Part shown: piece after piece, positions 18,761-28,366 of the stretch | How positions within the stretch are numbered: position 1 is the first letter of the stretch | How the letters are laid out: every line of letters starts with the position of its first letter | From: Mogibacterium sp. | GTDB lineage: Bacteria; Bacillota; Clostridia; Peptostreptococcales; Anaerovoracaceae | DNA: 34,230 nucleotides | Assembly: GCA_017405845.1 (NCBI GenBank) | Contig: JAFQZQ010000033.1 | Span: 1 to 34,230 of the forward strand | Direction of reading: 5' to 3' | Notes under the pieces: model-generated | The model's database searches: none | The model's input: the letters and a program-made list of their open reading frames with translations, nothing else | Told to the model about the DNA's origin: nothing | Program-made: the position numbers and the translations under genes

Positions 18761-19405
18761 TTAACCTTTTATCGCTGCGATTTCTGCAGTTCGGTCGGCT
18801 GCCTTGAATACGGCTGAGCCGGCAACTATCAGATCAACGCCCGCGTCCCTTACCAGATGTGCGTTGGCCGATCCTACTCCACCGTCAACGGATATCACGT
18901 AATCGAGACCGAGCTCCTCGCGCTTGGCCTTGTAGTATGCGATCTTCGGCAGGCAGCTATCCATGAATTTCTGTCCGCCAAAGCCAGGCTCAACTGACAT
19001 TACGAGGATCTGGTCGATATCTTTCAGATAATCATCAAGGACTTCAGGAGCTGTACCCGGCTTTATCGAAACTCCGGCCTTTGCCCCGGCTTCCTTGATG
19101 TGGCTGAGCGTATGAGTCAGATCGTCACAGGCTTCATAGTGCACAACTATGAATTCGGTATGCGGCGTAACGAAGTTCTCGATATATCTGTCAGGATCCC
19201 AGATCATCAGATGCACATCGTATGGCACCGTTGTGATGTTGTTGAGACTCTTCATGACACCCGCGCCAAAGCTGATGTTTGGAACGAACGAACCGTCCAT
19301 AACGTCAATGTGGAGATAATCAATCCCCCTGTCACAGATGTCTTTAACATCTTCGCCCAGTCTTGCAAAATCAGCTGCAAGTATCGATGGACTTATCTTT
19401 GCCAT
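18761..19405 (-). CDS. rpe: Ribulose-phosphate 3-epimerase
   Basis: The enzyme interconverts ribulose 5-phosphate and xylulose 5-phosphate in the pentose phosphate pathway. The TIM-barrel is complete at 214 residues: SPSILAADFARLGEDV, the metal site HIDVMDGSFVPNISFG, VHLMIWDP, SVEPGFGGQKF and SVDGGVGSANA. It overlaps the end of rsgA by 13 bases, a conserved pairing in Firmicutes. Confidence 0.97.
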   Translation of the reverse strand: MAKISPSILAADFARLGEDVKDICDRGIDYLHIDVMDGSFVPNISFGAGVMKSLNNITTVPYDVHLMIWDPDRYIENFVTPHTEFIVVHYEACDDLTHTLSHIKEAGAKAGVSIKPGTAPEVLDDYLKDIDQILVMSVEPGFGGQKFMDSCLPKIAYYKAKREELGLDYVISVDGGVGSANAHLVRDAGVDLIVAGSAVFKAADRTAEIAAIKG

Positions 19406-20295
19406 TTCTTTACCTCCTCGGTCATCGATTTATATGATTCGTATCTCGAATTTGATATCTTTCCCTGCTGGAGCGCCTCCTTTACGGCGCATTCCGGCTC
19501 GTTTATATGCATGCAGTCTGAATACCGGCAGCAGCTGCTGAGGCTGCGGAATTCCGGGAAAAGCTCCCTCACCGCAACCGGTTCTATTACCGGCATATCC
19601 AGCGATGTAAAGCCCGGCGTGTCATAAAGCATGGTCCCGTCAGAGAGCGGGAATATTTCTACGTGCCTTGTAGTATGCCGTCCGCGTCCGGTCTTCCCGA
19701 TGCGTCCGGTAGCTGCCTTCAGGAGCGCCTCCTCTGCCTCGGCAATACCGGGTTCGTCCGCATGGAGCAGATTCGTTATGGTCGACTTGCCGACTCCCGA
19801 CGGACCGGCAAGAGCTACCTTCTTTCCGCTTATAAGCGCACGCAGCTCCTCGATGCCATCTCCGCTCATGCCGTTAACGCTTACAGACGGATATAACGGT
19901 GAATAGATTTTAAGCGCTTCCGCTACTGCTTCAGCTCCTGCGAGATCGGACTTGGATATGCATATGACCGGATCTATTCCGGCCAGCTCACAGCCTGCGA
20001 TCAGTTTGTCTACTACCGGATAGTTTACATCCGGTCTTACTAACGAAAACACGACCACCAGGATATCCAAATTGGATACCGGTGGTCTTGTCAGATAGTT
20101 TTTTCTCTCGATGACGCGGTGGATGACGCACTCGCCATCCTTGTCGTTTTCGTCGATATCAAAATCGACTATATCGCCAACGTAGATGAGTTCCTTATTT
20201 CTTTTGAGATTTCCGCGCGCCTTGCCCATGACGACAGATTCGCCGTCATACACAAAGTAGAATCCCCCTATACCTTTGACAACAGTTCCTGTCAT
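19393..20295 (-). CDS. rsgA: Ribosome small-subunit GTPase RsgA (YloQ)
   Basis: RsgA helps the last steps of 30S subunit maturation. It is a circularly permuted GTPase: an N-terminal OB domain, then G4 ISKSDL (about 112-117), G1 GPSGVGKST (about 164-172) and G3 DTPGF (about 224). The C-terminal zinc site is visible as CCRYSDCMHINEPEC (about 252-266). Length 300 is typical. It follows prkC by 15 bases, the standard PASTA-kinase neighbourhood, and the kinase can phosphorylate RsgA in related bacteria. Confidence 0.97.
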   Translation of the reverse strand: MTGTVVKGIGGFYFVYDGESVVMGKARGNLKRNKELIYVGDIVDFDIDENDKDGECVIHRVIERKNYLTRPPVSNLDILVVVFSLVRPDVNYPVVDKLIAGCELAGIDPVICISKSDLAGAEAVAEALKIYSPLYPSVSVNGMSGDGIEELRALISGKKVALAGPSGVGKSTITNLLHADEPGIAEAEEALLKAATGRIGKTGRGRHTTRHVEIFPLSDGTMLYDTPGFTSLDMPVIEPVAVRELFPEFRSLSSCCRYSDCMHINEPECAVKEALQQGKISNSRYESYKSMTEEVKKWQR

Positions 20296-20310
20296 ATAAT
20301 GTCCGTTCTG

Positions 20311-22068
20311 CTACCCGTTGTCGTTGTCTTTATCTTTATTGTTGTCTTTGTCGTTATTATCGCCGCCGTCATCATCAACATCATCGAAGATGTCAGGTAT
20401 TTCAGGTGCCGGCTCTGGTCCGGAGCTTACCTGCAGGTCGATGGATGTTCCCTTGTCGAGCTGCGAGTTCGCCTGATACTGCTGATAAATGACATATCCC
20501 TTGCCGATGGATGAATCCCAGTCATAGGTGATATTTCCGACCTTGAAGCCTGCTGCCTTGATAGCCTTCTTAGCGTCTTCAAGTGACATTCTTGTTACGG
20601 AAGGAACGATTCCCTTCTCCTTGCCCTTTCCGTCGGATACTACGATATCCACCGAGCTCTCCTTGTCGAGAGTAGATCCGGCTACAGGTTCCTGCTCGAG
20701 GACTTTGCCTTCTTTCTCATGCGATGTGATTATGTTTACATTGCCGAGCTCGTATCCGTATGACTTGAGGTATGCCTCAACATCCTCCTGCTGCATGCCT
20801 ATGAGACTTGGAACGAGGCCTTCTTTGTTGCCCTTCGAAACGTTGATCGTGATGGTGCCTTCCTTCTGCATCTCGACTCCCGGTTCAGGGTCCTGCTGGC
20901 ATATTCTGCCTTCAGCGTATTCTGACGAATAAATGTCCTTACCCTTCTTTACCTTGAATCCCTCAGATTCAGCCAGGGCTACGGCTTCATCGTATGTCTT
21001 GTCCATAAGATCCGGGGCAGCCTTTGTAGATGAGAATGCTCCCATCTGCCATGCGATATAAGCACCGCCTAATCCGGCTAGCAACAGAATGATAGCAGAT
21101 GTGATCAGTATCGCTTTTCTGCGTTTCTTCTTTCTGTCGCGTTCCCTTGCCTCTACTACCTCTTCGATGTCTTTCTCGAGGTCCTCTTTACGCTTATTTC
21201 GCTTCTCGATAACCGATGTGGATTCGAAAATCGAATCTGCGGCGATCTGAGTAACGAACGATACGTTGTCAAGATCCTGGATCAGTTCATCTGCGTTCGC
21301 ATACCTGTTGGTCTGGAACTTGCTGGTCGCCTTCATTACGATTCTTTCGAGTGCAGGCGGGATGCTAGGCTCCAGTTCCCTCGGAGGTGTTATCTCCTCG
21401 TTGATATGCTTGAGAGCTACTGTCACAGGATTGTCGCCGTCGAACGGCACCTTTCCTGTCAGCATCTCGTACATAACGATTCCGAGAGAATAGATATCGG
21501 AACGCTCATCAACGTAGTTGCCTCTAGCCTGCTCAGGCGAGAAGTAGTGCACTGAACCGACGATCTTGCTTCCTGTAGAAAGTGTCGCGTCGTTTACCGC
21601 TCTTGCGATACCGAAGTCAGCCAGCTTCACCACTCCGTCGTTGGTGACCATTATGTTATGAGGCTTTACGTCTCTGTGGATGATCTTGTTTTTGTGAGCT
21701 ATTCTGAGAGCTGAAGCTACCTGTTTTGAGATATCGATTACCTTGCGGTAATCCATAGGTGCTTCTTTCTCGATGATCTTATTGAGCGTGTCGCCCTCAA
21801 TGAGCTCCATTACGATGTAGTTGATGTTGCCCTCACGGCCTACATCATAAACGCCCACGATATTCGGATGAGATAGGCCCGCAGCAGCCTGCGATTCCCT
21901 CTTGAAATTCTCAACGAATGTCGCGTCTTTTGTAAATTCCGGTCTTAAGATCTTGACAGCAATAAAGCGGTTAAGGAGTTTATCCTTACCCTTATATACG
22001 ACAGCCATACCGCCATCGCCGATCTTCTCCAGAAGCTCATAACGCCCGGAAAGTATCCTGCTTGCCAT
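20311..22068 (-). CDS. prkC: PASTA-domain serine/threonine protein kinase
   Basis: This is a membrane kinase that senses peptidoglycan fragments. The N-terminal kinase domain (about 1-270) has the glycine loop GDGGMAVVYKG, the lysine in AVKIL, HRDVKPHNIM, ADFGIAR and FSPEQARG. A basic linker and one membrane helix (about 317-339; AILITSAIILLLAGLGGAYI) follow. Outside are three PASTA repeats starting near APDLMDKTYDEA, LVPSLIGMQQED and IVPSVTRMSLED. The tail is a low-complexity Asp/Asn/Lys stretch. It lies 2 bases after the phosphatase gene, its usual partner. Confidence 0.97.
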   Translation of the reverse strand: MASRILSGRYELLEKIGDGGMAVVYKGKDKLLNRFIAVKILRPEFTKDATFVENFKRESQAAAGLSHPNIVGVYDVGREGNINYIVMELIEGDTLNKIIEKEAPMDYRKVIDISKQVASALRIAHKNKIIHRDVKPHNIMVTNDGVVKLADFGIARAVNDATLSTGSKIVGSVHYFSPEQARGNYVDERSDIYSLGIVMYEMLTGKVPFDGDNPVTVALKHINEEITPPRELEPSIPPALERIVMKATSKFQTNRYANADELIQDLDNVSFVTQIAADSIFESTSVIEKRNKRKEDLEKDIEEVVEARERDRKKKRRKAILITSAIILLLAGLGGAYIAWQMGAFSSTKAAPDLMDKTYDEAVALAESEGFKVKKGKDIYSSEYAEGRICQQDPEPGVEMQKEGTITINVSKGNKEGLVPSLIGMQQEDVEAYLKSYGYELGNVNIITSHEKEGKVLEQEPVAGSTLDKESSVDIVVSDGKGKEKGIVPSVTRMSLEDAKKAIKAAGFKVGNITYDWDSSIGKGYVIYQQYQANSQLDKGTSIDLQVSSGPEPAPEIPDIFDDVDDDGGDNNDKDNNKDKDNDNG

Positions 22069-22070
22069 GC

Positions 22071-22802
22071 TTAATCCTCCAAATCAACGCAGATAACGGA
22101 AATATTGTCATTACCTCCGTTTTCGTTAGCCATATAAACCAGGTCTTCTGCGCAGACCTTCATATCATCATATCTGTTAAGTACCGAGAGTATCGTGTCG
22201 TCATCTACTTCATCATAGAGACCGTCGCTGCAAAGCAGAATGCGGTCGCCTTGTTCTACCGGCACGCTGAAGCAGTCCGGCTCGTTATTAGCGTTAGCCC
22301 CGATAGCTCTGGTAATTACGTTTTTACGTGCGTGCAGATGGGCTTCGTCCTTTGTTATTGCGCCCATCTTTACGAGATCATTGACATATGTGTGGTCGTC
22401 AGTGATCTGCTGTATCATGTCTCCGTGTGCAAGGTAAACCCTGCTGTCACCTACATTCGCCACATACATCTCGTCGTCTCTTATATATACAAATGTAAGC
22501 GTTGTAGCCATACCGCCATACTGCGGTTTTGCCTGTGACAGCTTGATGATGAACTGATTTACGTAGTTGACGGCAGCTCTGAAATATCTGAACACTTCAT
22601 CGCGCGAGCCCAGCCATTCAGGCGGGTTGTGGCGAACGAATTTTTCAAGAGCGTCAAGTGCCGACTGGCTGGCGATTTCGCCCGACCTGTTGCCTCCTAC
22701 TCCGTCAGCGAGCATGAAGAAATTAAGATCTTCACAGGCTCTGAGTGAGTCTTCATTAGTGGGTCTGCGTCTGCCTCTGTCTGTCATATAGCCAATTCTC
22801 AT
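22071..22802 (-). CDS. prpC: PP2C-type serine/threonine protein phosphatase
   Basis: This phosphatase reverses PrkC phosphorylation. The PP2C metal-binding motifs are complete: RRRPTNEDSL, FMLADGVGGNRSGEIAS, VGDSRVYLAHG, LLCSDGLYDEVDDD and the final GGNDNISVICV. Length 243 is typical of the family. It is soluble, with no membrane segment. It sits 21 bases after rsmB and 2 bases before the kinase. Confidence 0.97.
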   Translation of the reverse strand: MRIGYMTDRGRRRPTNEDSLRACEDLNFFMLADGVGGNRSGEIASQSALDALEKFVRHNPPEWLGSRDEVFRYFRAAVNYVNQFIIKLSQAKPQYGGMATTLTFVYIRDDEMYVANVGDSRVYLAHGDMIQQITDDHTYVNDLVKMGAITKDEAHLHARKNVITRAIGANANNEPDCFSVPVEQGDRILLCSDGLYDEVDDDTILSVLNRYDDMKVCAEDLVYMANENGGNDNISVICVDLED

Positions 22803-22823
22803 GGTGATCAGTTCTCCGTCCTG

Positions 22824-24089
22824 TCAAATTGCATTTTTCTCGATAATACAATAATAAAATCCTACTTTGCCATTATATGGCATAAAAGTGGTCATTTCAA
22901 CAATGCCTGCTGAAGTGCCCTCTTTACTTAATACATGTTTAACAACCGATTCGTTCTCATTTTTGTTGAGCGTACAGGTTGAATATTCGAGCTTTCCGCC
23001 CGGTTTCAGATATCGAAGAGCGTTCGAAAGTATGCTCTTCTGGATATCGATCAGTCCGTCGTATTGCGACGGATCGGTCGTCAGTTTTATCTCAGGTTTG
23101 CTTGCGATGACTCCGAGCCCGGAGCACGGAACATCCGCAAGGATATAGTCAAAAGATTCATCCATCGAAGGATCGTGTACTGCAGCATCCCGTTCTTCCA
23201 CAGAACAAATGCTGACACCGATCCTGTCCATTGCGGCCTGCGTTATTGCCAGTCTGTGCGGGTGAATGTCGCAGGCTGTTATGCTCCCCTCGTTATTCAT
23301 CAGCTCTGCCATATATCCGGTCTTTCCGCCCGGAGCTGCACAGAGATCCAGCACCCTGCTTCCCGGCTTAGGAGCAAGAGCTTTTACAGCCATCATTGAA
23401 GACAGGCTCTGGATCGTATAATGACCCTGTCGGTAGAGCTCGCAGCTCACTATGCCGCTGCCCCTCGCCAGTATCGCTTCACTGTTTTCATCCGAAGCCT
23501 TGCCTTCAATACCGTAACCGGCAAGCCTCCTGATCAGCCCATCACGGTCCGTCTTGAGCGTGTTAGTCCTTAAATAGACCTCTGACGGCTCATTAAGTGC
23601 TTCGGCAATGCGGAATGCCTCTTCACCGTATTGGTCGCTCAAAAGCGAAAATACGTCTTTGCTCATCGAATAGCGAATGTATGGCTCAAGCTTATCAGCT
23701 GCAAACTCTTCACGGCGTCTAAGATAATTCCTGAGCATACCGTTAACGAAACGGTCGCTTCCTTTTGCCACTGTCTTCGCAAGCTCTACCGCTTCGCTTA
23801 CTGCAGCGTGATCGGGCACACTGTCAAGCTCATCAATGGCGTAAATTCCCATTCTCAGGATTATCAGAGGTCTCTGCTTTATGCTGTTTATGCCCTTCGC
23901 GGCAAGACTGTTGATCACATGATCAACGCGAATGCTGCTTCTGATGACGCCCTTTGCAAACGAGCGAACGAAGCTCTCCCGCAGCCCTTTATGATGCGAA
24001 ACAGCTTCGTTTATTGAAATATTCGAATAAGCCCCGTCAGAATATACGGCTTTTAATGCCTCGAATACCGCCAGCCAGTCCTTGTTCAC
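22824..24089 (-). CDS. rsmB: 16S rRNA (cytosine-967-C5)-methyltransferase
   Basis: RsmB methylates C967 of 16S rRNA. An N-terminal NusB-like RNA-binding domain (about 1-140) is followed by the methyltransferase, with the SAM-binding segment VLDLCAAPGGKTGYMAE, the catalytic-site motif LADVPCSGLGVIASKPE and the second catalytic cysteine in EYSTCTLNKNENE. Length 421 is slightly below the usual 430-450. It starts 5 bases after the protease gene. Confidence 0.96.
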   Translation of the reverse strand: MNKDWLAVFEALKAVYSDGAYSNISINEAVSHHKGLRESFVRSFAKGVIRSSIRVDHVINSLAAKGINSIKQRPLIILRMGIYAIDELDSVPDHAAVSEAVELAKTVAKGSDRFVNGMLRNYLRRREEFAADKLEPYIRYSMSKDVFSLLSDQYGEEAFRIAEALNEPSEVYLRTNTLKTDRDGLIRRLAGYGIEGKASDENSEAILARGSGIVSCELYRQGHYTIQSLSSMMAVKALAPKPGSRVLDLCAAPGGKTGYMAELMNNEGSITACDIHPHRLAITQAAMDRIGVSICSVEERDAAVHDPSMDESFDYILADVPCSGLGVIASKPEIKLTTDPSQYDGLIDIQKSILSNALRYLKPGGKLEYSTCTLNKNENESVVKHVLSKEGTSAGIVEMTTFMPYNGKVGFYYCIIEKNAI

Positions 24090-24094
24090 AGGCC

Positions 24095-24799
24095 TTATCT
24101 CCTCCTGCCGGCTATAACAAATACTCTCAGCAAGCTGGCTATCGCTGTTGCAAGTGCAGCTACATAAGTCATTGCTGCAGCCTTCAGAACGGTCCTTGAT
24201 CCGACATAGTCATCCTCATTTACCAGTCTGAGCTCCCTTAGGTTTTGCAGCGCACGGTTTGATGCGTTGAATTCTACCGGCAGAGTGATCAGATGGAAAA
24301 AGATTACAAAGAGGAAGCAAACTACTCCGATAAGGAACATCATGCTACCGTAAGGCGATGCTGCGGACATGATGAGTCCGAAGAATATCAGCGGCCATGA
24401 TACCATCTGAGTGAGATTTACTACAGGTACGATACCGTTTCTCAGTGCGAGCGGCGCATAATGCGTTGCATCCTGAATAGCGTGTCCTACCTCGTGGCAG
24501 GCTATGCATACTGCTGATACAGACCGGGATGCGTACACCTCTCTGGAGAGATTAAGGCTCTTTGACCTAGGGTCATAGTAATTTGTCAGAGAATTACCGC
24601 CGTTAAGGATGTTGATTGCCACTCCCGAGAGTCCGTTTGCATCCATCATTGCTCTGGCGGCTTCAGCACCTGTGATACCGGTGCTGACAGGTACCTGTGA
24701 GTAGGTCCTGTATGCGCTGTTTATCCTTGCCTGAGTGATCATTGTCAGGAGGATCGCCGGAAGAAGGACAAACCACGAATAGTCATAGTAGTAATACAT
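24095..24799 (-). CDS. Membrane zinc metalloprotease, YugP family
   Basis: The 234-residue protein has an N-terminal hydrophobic segment, a HEVGHAIQD zinc-protease motif (about 100-108) and two or three membrane helices after it, with a final one at the C-terminus. This is the layout of the YugP/DUF families whose substrates are not known. The ATG overlaps the fmt stop by one base (TAATG), so it is coupled to fmt. The location in the fmt-rsmB block is conserved among Clostridia. Confidence 0.92.
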   Translation of the reverse strand: MYYYYDYSWFVLLPAILLTMITQARINSAYRTYSQVPVSTGITGAEAARAMMDANGLSGVAINILNGGNSLTNYYDPRSKSLNLSREVYASRSVSAVCIACHEVGHAIQDATHYAPLALRNGIVPVVNLTQMVSWPLIFFGLIMSAASPYGSMMFLIGVVCFLFVIFFHLITLPVEFNASNRALQNLRELRLVNEDDYVGSRTVLKAAAMTYVAALATAIASLLRVFVIAGRRR

Positions 24800-25740
24800 T
24801 ATTTCTCCTCCTCTGCGCCGAATCTGTCTCCTATTGAGAGCTTATGCCCTCTCATGAAGTCGCCGGCGCTCATACGCTTTTTGCCCTGGAGCTGCTGCTC
24901 GAGAACTCTCAGCTTGCCGCTCCCGCAATTTATGAAGTAACTTTTCTTATCTGTTCTGCTTACCGTTCCCGGCTCACCGTCCGGAACCTCATCAATAACT
25001 TCTGCCTTGTAGAATTTGACCTGCTGCCCGTCGAGATAACTGTAGCATGCCGGCCACTCGATAAACGCCCTGATCTTGCATTCGATACGTTCTGCAGGTT
25101 CACTGAAGTCCGTGTATCCGTCAGTCTTTGAAATCATGCCTGCGTATGTAGCTTCGGCATCATCCTGCACCTCATAAACGGCAGTACCGTCCGCGATGTG
25201 AGGGATAGTCTCTGCCAGAAGGTCCGCACCGGCTTCCGCCAGTATTTCAGAAACCTCTGTGAAGTCCTTACCCTTGATGTCGCATGTCCGCTTGCTGATC
25301 ATGTCGCCTGTGTCGAGGCCCTCTGCCATGCGCATAATTGTAACGCCGGACTCATCAAGGCCTTCAAGCACTGCAGCCTGCATAGGCGAAGCTCCTCTAA
25401 GTTTAGGGAGGAGCGATCCGTGCACATTTACACATCCATATCTCGGAATATCAAGCACCGACTTCGGCAGTATCTGACCGAAAGCTGCTACGACTATCAT
25501 GTCCGGTGCTATATCCCTGATGCGCTCTATCAGCTCAGGATCTTTCTTGATCCTTACCGGCTGCGCAGTCTCGATCCCATGCTCCAGCGCCAGCTTTCTG
25601 ACATCGGACAGAACCATCTTGTTGCGGTTGCCCTTTCTGTCAGGCTGGGTAACTACCAGCGGGATCTCATAGCCCTCATCTATTAACTTCTGAAGCGACC
25701 GTGCCGCAAATGCGGGCGTGCCCATGAAAACTATTCTCAT
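24799..25740 (-). CDS. fmt: Methionyl-tRNA formyltransferase
   Basis: Fmt adds the formyl group to initiator methionyl-tRNA. The N-terminal catalytic domain shows MRIVFMGTPAFAARSL, VVTQPDRKGNRNK and the active-site stretch NVHGSLLPKLRGASP; GLDTGDMISK with its conserved Asp follows. The C-terminal OB-like tRNA domain begins near residue 210. Length 313 is normal. It starts directly after the def stop, and the two genes act on the same formyl group at opposite ends of the cycle. Confidence 0.97.
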   Translation of the reverse strand: MRIVFMGTPAFAARSLQKLIDEGYEIPLVVTQPDRKGNRNKMVLSDVRKLALEHGIETAQPVRIKKDPELIERIRDIAPDMIVVAAFGQILPKSVLDIPRYGCVNVHGSLLPKLRGASPMQAAVLEGLDESGVTIMRMAEGLDTGDMISKRTCDIKGKDFTEVSEILAEAGADLLAETIPHIADGTAVYEVQDDAEATYAGMISKTDGYTDFSEPAERIECKIRAFIEWPACYSYLDGQQVKFYKAEVIDEVPDGEPGTVSRTDKKSYFINCGSGKLRVLEQQLQGKKRMSAGDFMRGHKLSIGDRFGAEEEK

Positions 25741-26334
25741 CTACTGATTGCTTCTTTCCTTCTCTTTTTTCTTTTCCCAGATTTCTGCATTATCTGATTC
25801 TTCATCATCGTCCGTGTGAAGCTCCTGCAGCTCGTGGAGTATCTCCGAATATTCCTCTACAGTCATCATGTCTTTTGCGATATCCGAGTAAAGAATACCG
25901 TCGAGGTGATCGTATTCGTGACAGAATACTGTCGCTTCAAAGCCTTCGAACTCATACTCGTGCTCTTCGCCCTGAAGGTCGGTGCCCTTGATCCTTATCT
26001 TATAAGGCCTGTCTACAAGACCCATGTATCCCGGTACCGAAAGGCAGCCTTCGCTGGACTCCTGAGTACCCTCTTTGTAGGTGATTTCAGGGTTGATCAT
26101 TACATAAATCTTGTCTCTGGTCTCCTCGTCTTCTGCGTCTACATGCGGCATGGCAATGAAGAATCTCTTCATGATTCCTACCTGCGGAGCTGCTATGCCC
26201 ACTCCGTCTGCAGCGAGCATCGTCTCTACCATGTCTGCGCAGGCTTCAGCTATGCGCGGAGTTATTTCTTTTACCGGTTTGCATTTTTTGGCGAGTACCT
26301 CATCGCCTCTGATAGTTATGTTTCTGAGTGCCAT
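25741..26334 (-). CDS. def: Peptide deformylase
   Basis: Def removes the N-formyl group from new proteins. All three motifs are present: GVGIAAPQVG (44-53), EGCLSVPG (95-102, metal Cys97) and HEYDHLDG (139-146, metal His139 and His143). The family enzyme is a metal hydrolase. At 197 residues it has a charged C-terminal tail of about 30 residues (TDDDEESDNAEIWEKKKEKE) beyond the catalytic core. It is 19 bases after priA. Confidence 0.97.
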   Translation of the reverse strand: MALRNITIRGDEVLAKKCKPVKEITPRIAEACADMVETMLAADGVGIAAPQVGIMKRFFIAMPHVDAEDEETRDKIYVMINPEITYKEGTQESSEGCLSVPGYMGLVDRPYKIRIKGTDLQGEEHEYEFEGFEATVFCHEYDHLDGILYSDIAKDMMTVEEYSEILHELQELHTDDDEESDNAEIWEKKKEKERSNQ

Positions 26335-26353
26335 AATTCTTCTTTCCTGTGAT

Positions 26354-28348
26354 TTATATTGACCCGTATGGGTTTACATCTATTTCGATGAAAGCCGGAG
26401 CCCGGTTTTCTATCATGCGGTCGCGGAATGCCATGTATTCGCTCACATATCCTGCGCGGCTTCCCTGCGGTGCCTTTATCATGAATGCCGCTCTTGCCTT
26501 TCCGTCGCTGCGCTTTTCGTCGAGCCTGGGCATCATCACCATGGCTCCCTTTGGAGCTGATCTCAGGCCTGTCAGTCTGTTTCTGAAAGCATTTGCGTAG
26601 GCCATGGCCGTATCTTCATCGTCTGCGATAAGTCCGACGGAGATTATATCAGAGTATGGCGGGTAATTCATAACACTTCTGTGAAGAAGTTCGGATTCGT
26701 AGAAGCTCTCGTAATCCCCTGCAGCAGCCTCGCGTATCACGTCGCTGTCAGGCTCATACGTCTGTATTAAAACGCTGCTTTCGCCTCCGGCTCTGCCGGC
26801 ACGTCCGGCAACCTGAGTTATGAGCTGATATGTGCGCTCCGAAGACCTGTAGTCAGGTATGTTGAGACTTACGTCGGCATTTATTATGCCTACAAGCCCT
26901 ACATTCCTGAAATCGAGGCCTTTCGCAAGAAGCTGCGTGCCCACGAGGATGTCTGTGCGTCCCTTCTGAAAGTCGTTAATCACCTTCACAGGGTCATCCG
27001 CAGCTGATGCGGTGTCTATATCAAATCTGTCTACGCCAGCTTCCGGCCATATGCGTCTGACTTCTTCTTCAACTTTCTCAGTACCTGCGCCAACATATCT
27101 GATGAACTTGCTTCCGCAGTCCGGGCACTTTGCAGGAACCGGGAATTTGCGTCCGCAGTAGTGACATGCCGCCGCATTTACGGACTTGTGATAAGTCAGG
27201 GATATGCCGCAATCCGGGCAAGACATTATGAATCCACAATCCGGACACAGGATCCTGGTAGAGAACCCCCTTCGGTTGAGGAAGAGTATCACCTGCTCCT
27301 TTCGCGAGAGAGCCCTGTCTATTCTACCGGCGAGTTCCCTTGATATAACGCTGGTATTGCCTGCAGAGGCTTCCTTTCGCATATCGATGATATCGAGCTT
27401 TGGCATAACGCTGTCGCCGATGCGCTCCTTCATCTCTATGAGCTCATAAATGCCCGCCTTGGCCCTGAAATACGATGTGACGCCCGGTGTAGCGCTGCCG
27501 AGCACAAGCACGGCATTGGAAGCAGAAGCTCTTTTAAAAGCTACGTCCACTGTCTCATACTTCGGATTGTGATCGGACTTATATGTGCTCTCGTGCTCTT
27601 CATCTATAACGATAACACCAATATTGTCAAGCGGAGCGAATACGGACGTTCTGGCTCCTATTACTATCTTTGCCTCACCGTTTCGTATCCTCAGCCACTC
27701 CGAAAGTCTTTCGGATTTCTTTAGTCGGCTGTGTAAAGTGGCGATTTTTTCACTTCCGAAACGTTCTCTGAAGCGTTGTGCCACCTGCGAAGCCAGTGCG
27801 ATCTCAGGAAGCAGTATTATTGCTGTTCTGCCCGTCTCAAGGGCTTTTGCAACCGCCTGTATGTATACTTCAGTCTTGCCGCTGTTTGTAACTCCCTTTA
27901 TGAGATATGTCTTTGCTTCACGCTTTTCCAACGAAGCGCAGATCTTTTCTGCCGCAGCCTGCTGCTCGCCTGTCAGTACGTAGCCGGGATCCGACGCCTC
28001 TATGCCCGCGCCAGCTTTAAGCGCTTTTTCGCGCTTGCCGTCTACTGCAAACATCTTGAGTCCGTCTATGTATTTGACTCCGTAGCGCTTGCGCATCCAT
28101 ATGGCTGTCTGCACCATCTCTTTGTTGAGAGAGCGCTCCGGCTCATAAGAATCGATTTCCTTCACCTTGGCATCGTCAAGCGCACAGCTGACACCGGTAT
28201 CAACACAGTATGCATCGACGCTTTTTTTGCGCTTTGCAAAAGGTACAGTCAGCTTCGCCCCTACGCCCACCTCATCGGGAGCCTTGTAGGTGTAAAAGCT
28301 GTCAGTATTCACGCTTTTGTTGTCGATGACTACGTCGATATACTGCAT
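26354..28348 (-). CDS. priA: Primosomal replication-restart helicase PriA
   Basis: PriA reloads the replisome at stalled forks. The N-terminal DNA-binding domain (MQYIDVVIDNKSVNTDSFYT) is followed by the helicase with Walker A VTNSGKTEVY (about 152-161), DEEHESTYK (about 248), and a zinc domain of four CxxC pairs (about 366-414; CPDCGFIMSCPDCG, CHYCGRKF, CPDCGSKF). Motifs V and VI (TQLLAKGLDFRNV, QVAGRAGR) are intact. At 664 residues it is shorter than the usual 730-800, mainly in the N-terminal part. It follows asnA by 18 bases. Confidence 0.97.
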   Translation of the reverse strand: MQYIDVVIDNKSVNTDSFYTYKAPDEVGVGAKLTVPFAKRKKSVDAYCVDTGVSCALDDAKVKEIDSYEPERSLNKEMVQTAIWMRKRYGVKYIDGLKMFAVDGKREKALKAGAGIEASDPGYVLTGEQQAAAEKICASLEKREAKTYLIKGVTNSGKTEVYIQAVAKALETGRTAIILLPEIALASQVAQRFRERFGSEKIATLHSRLKKSERLSEWLRIRNGEAKIVIGARTSVFAPLDNIGVIVIDEEHESTYKSDHNPKYETVDVAFKRASASNAVLVLGSATPGVTSYFRAKAGIYELIEMKERIGDSVMPKLDIIDMRKEASAGNTSVISRELAGRIDRALSRKEQVILFLNRRGFSTRILCPDCGFIMSCPDCGISLTYHKSVNAAACHYCGRKFPVPAKCPDCGSKFIRYVGAGTEKVEEEVRRIWPEAGVDRFDIDTASAADDPVKVINDFQKGRTDILVGTQLLAKGLDFRNVGLVGIINADVSLNIPDYRSSERTYQLITQVAGRAGRAGGESSVLIQTYEPDSDVIREAAAGDYESFYESELLHRSVMNYPPYSDIISVGLIADDEDTAMAYANAFRNRLTGLRSAPKGAMVMMPRLDEKRSDGKARAAFMIKAPQGSRAGYVSEYMAFRDRMIENRAPAFIEIDVNPYGSI

Positions 28349-28366
28349 TTAATAGTCTCACAAGTT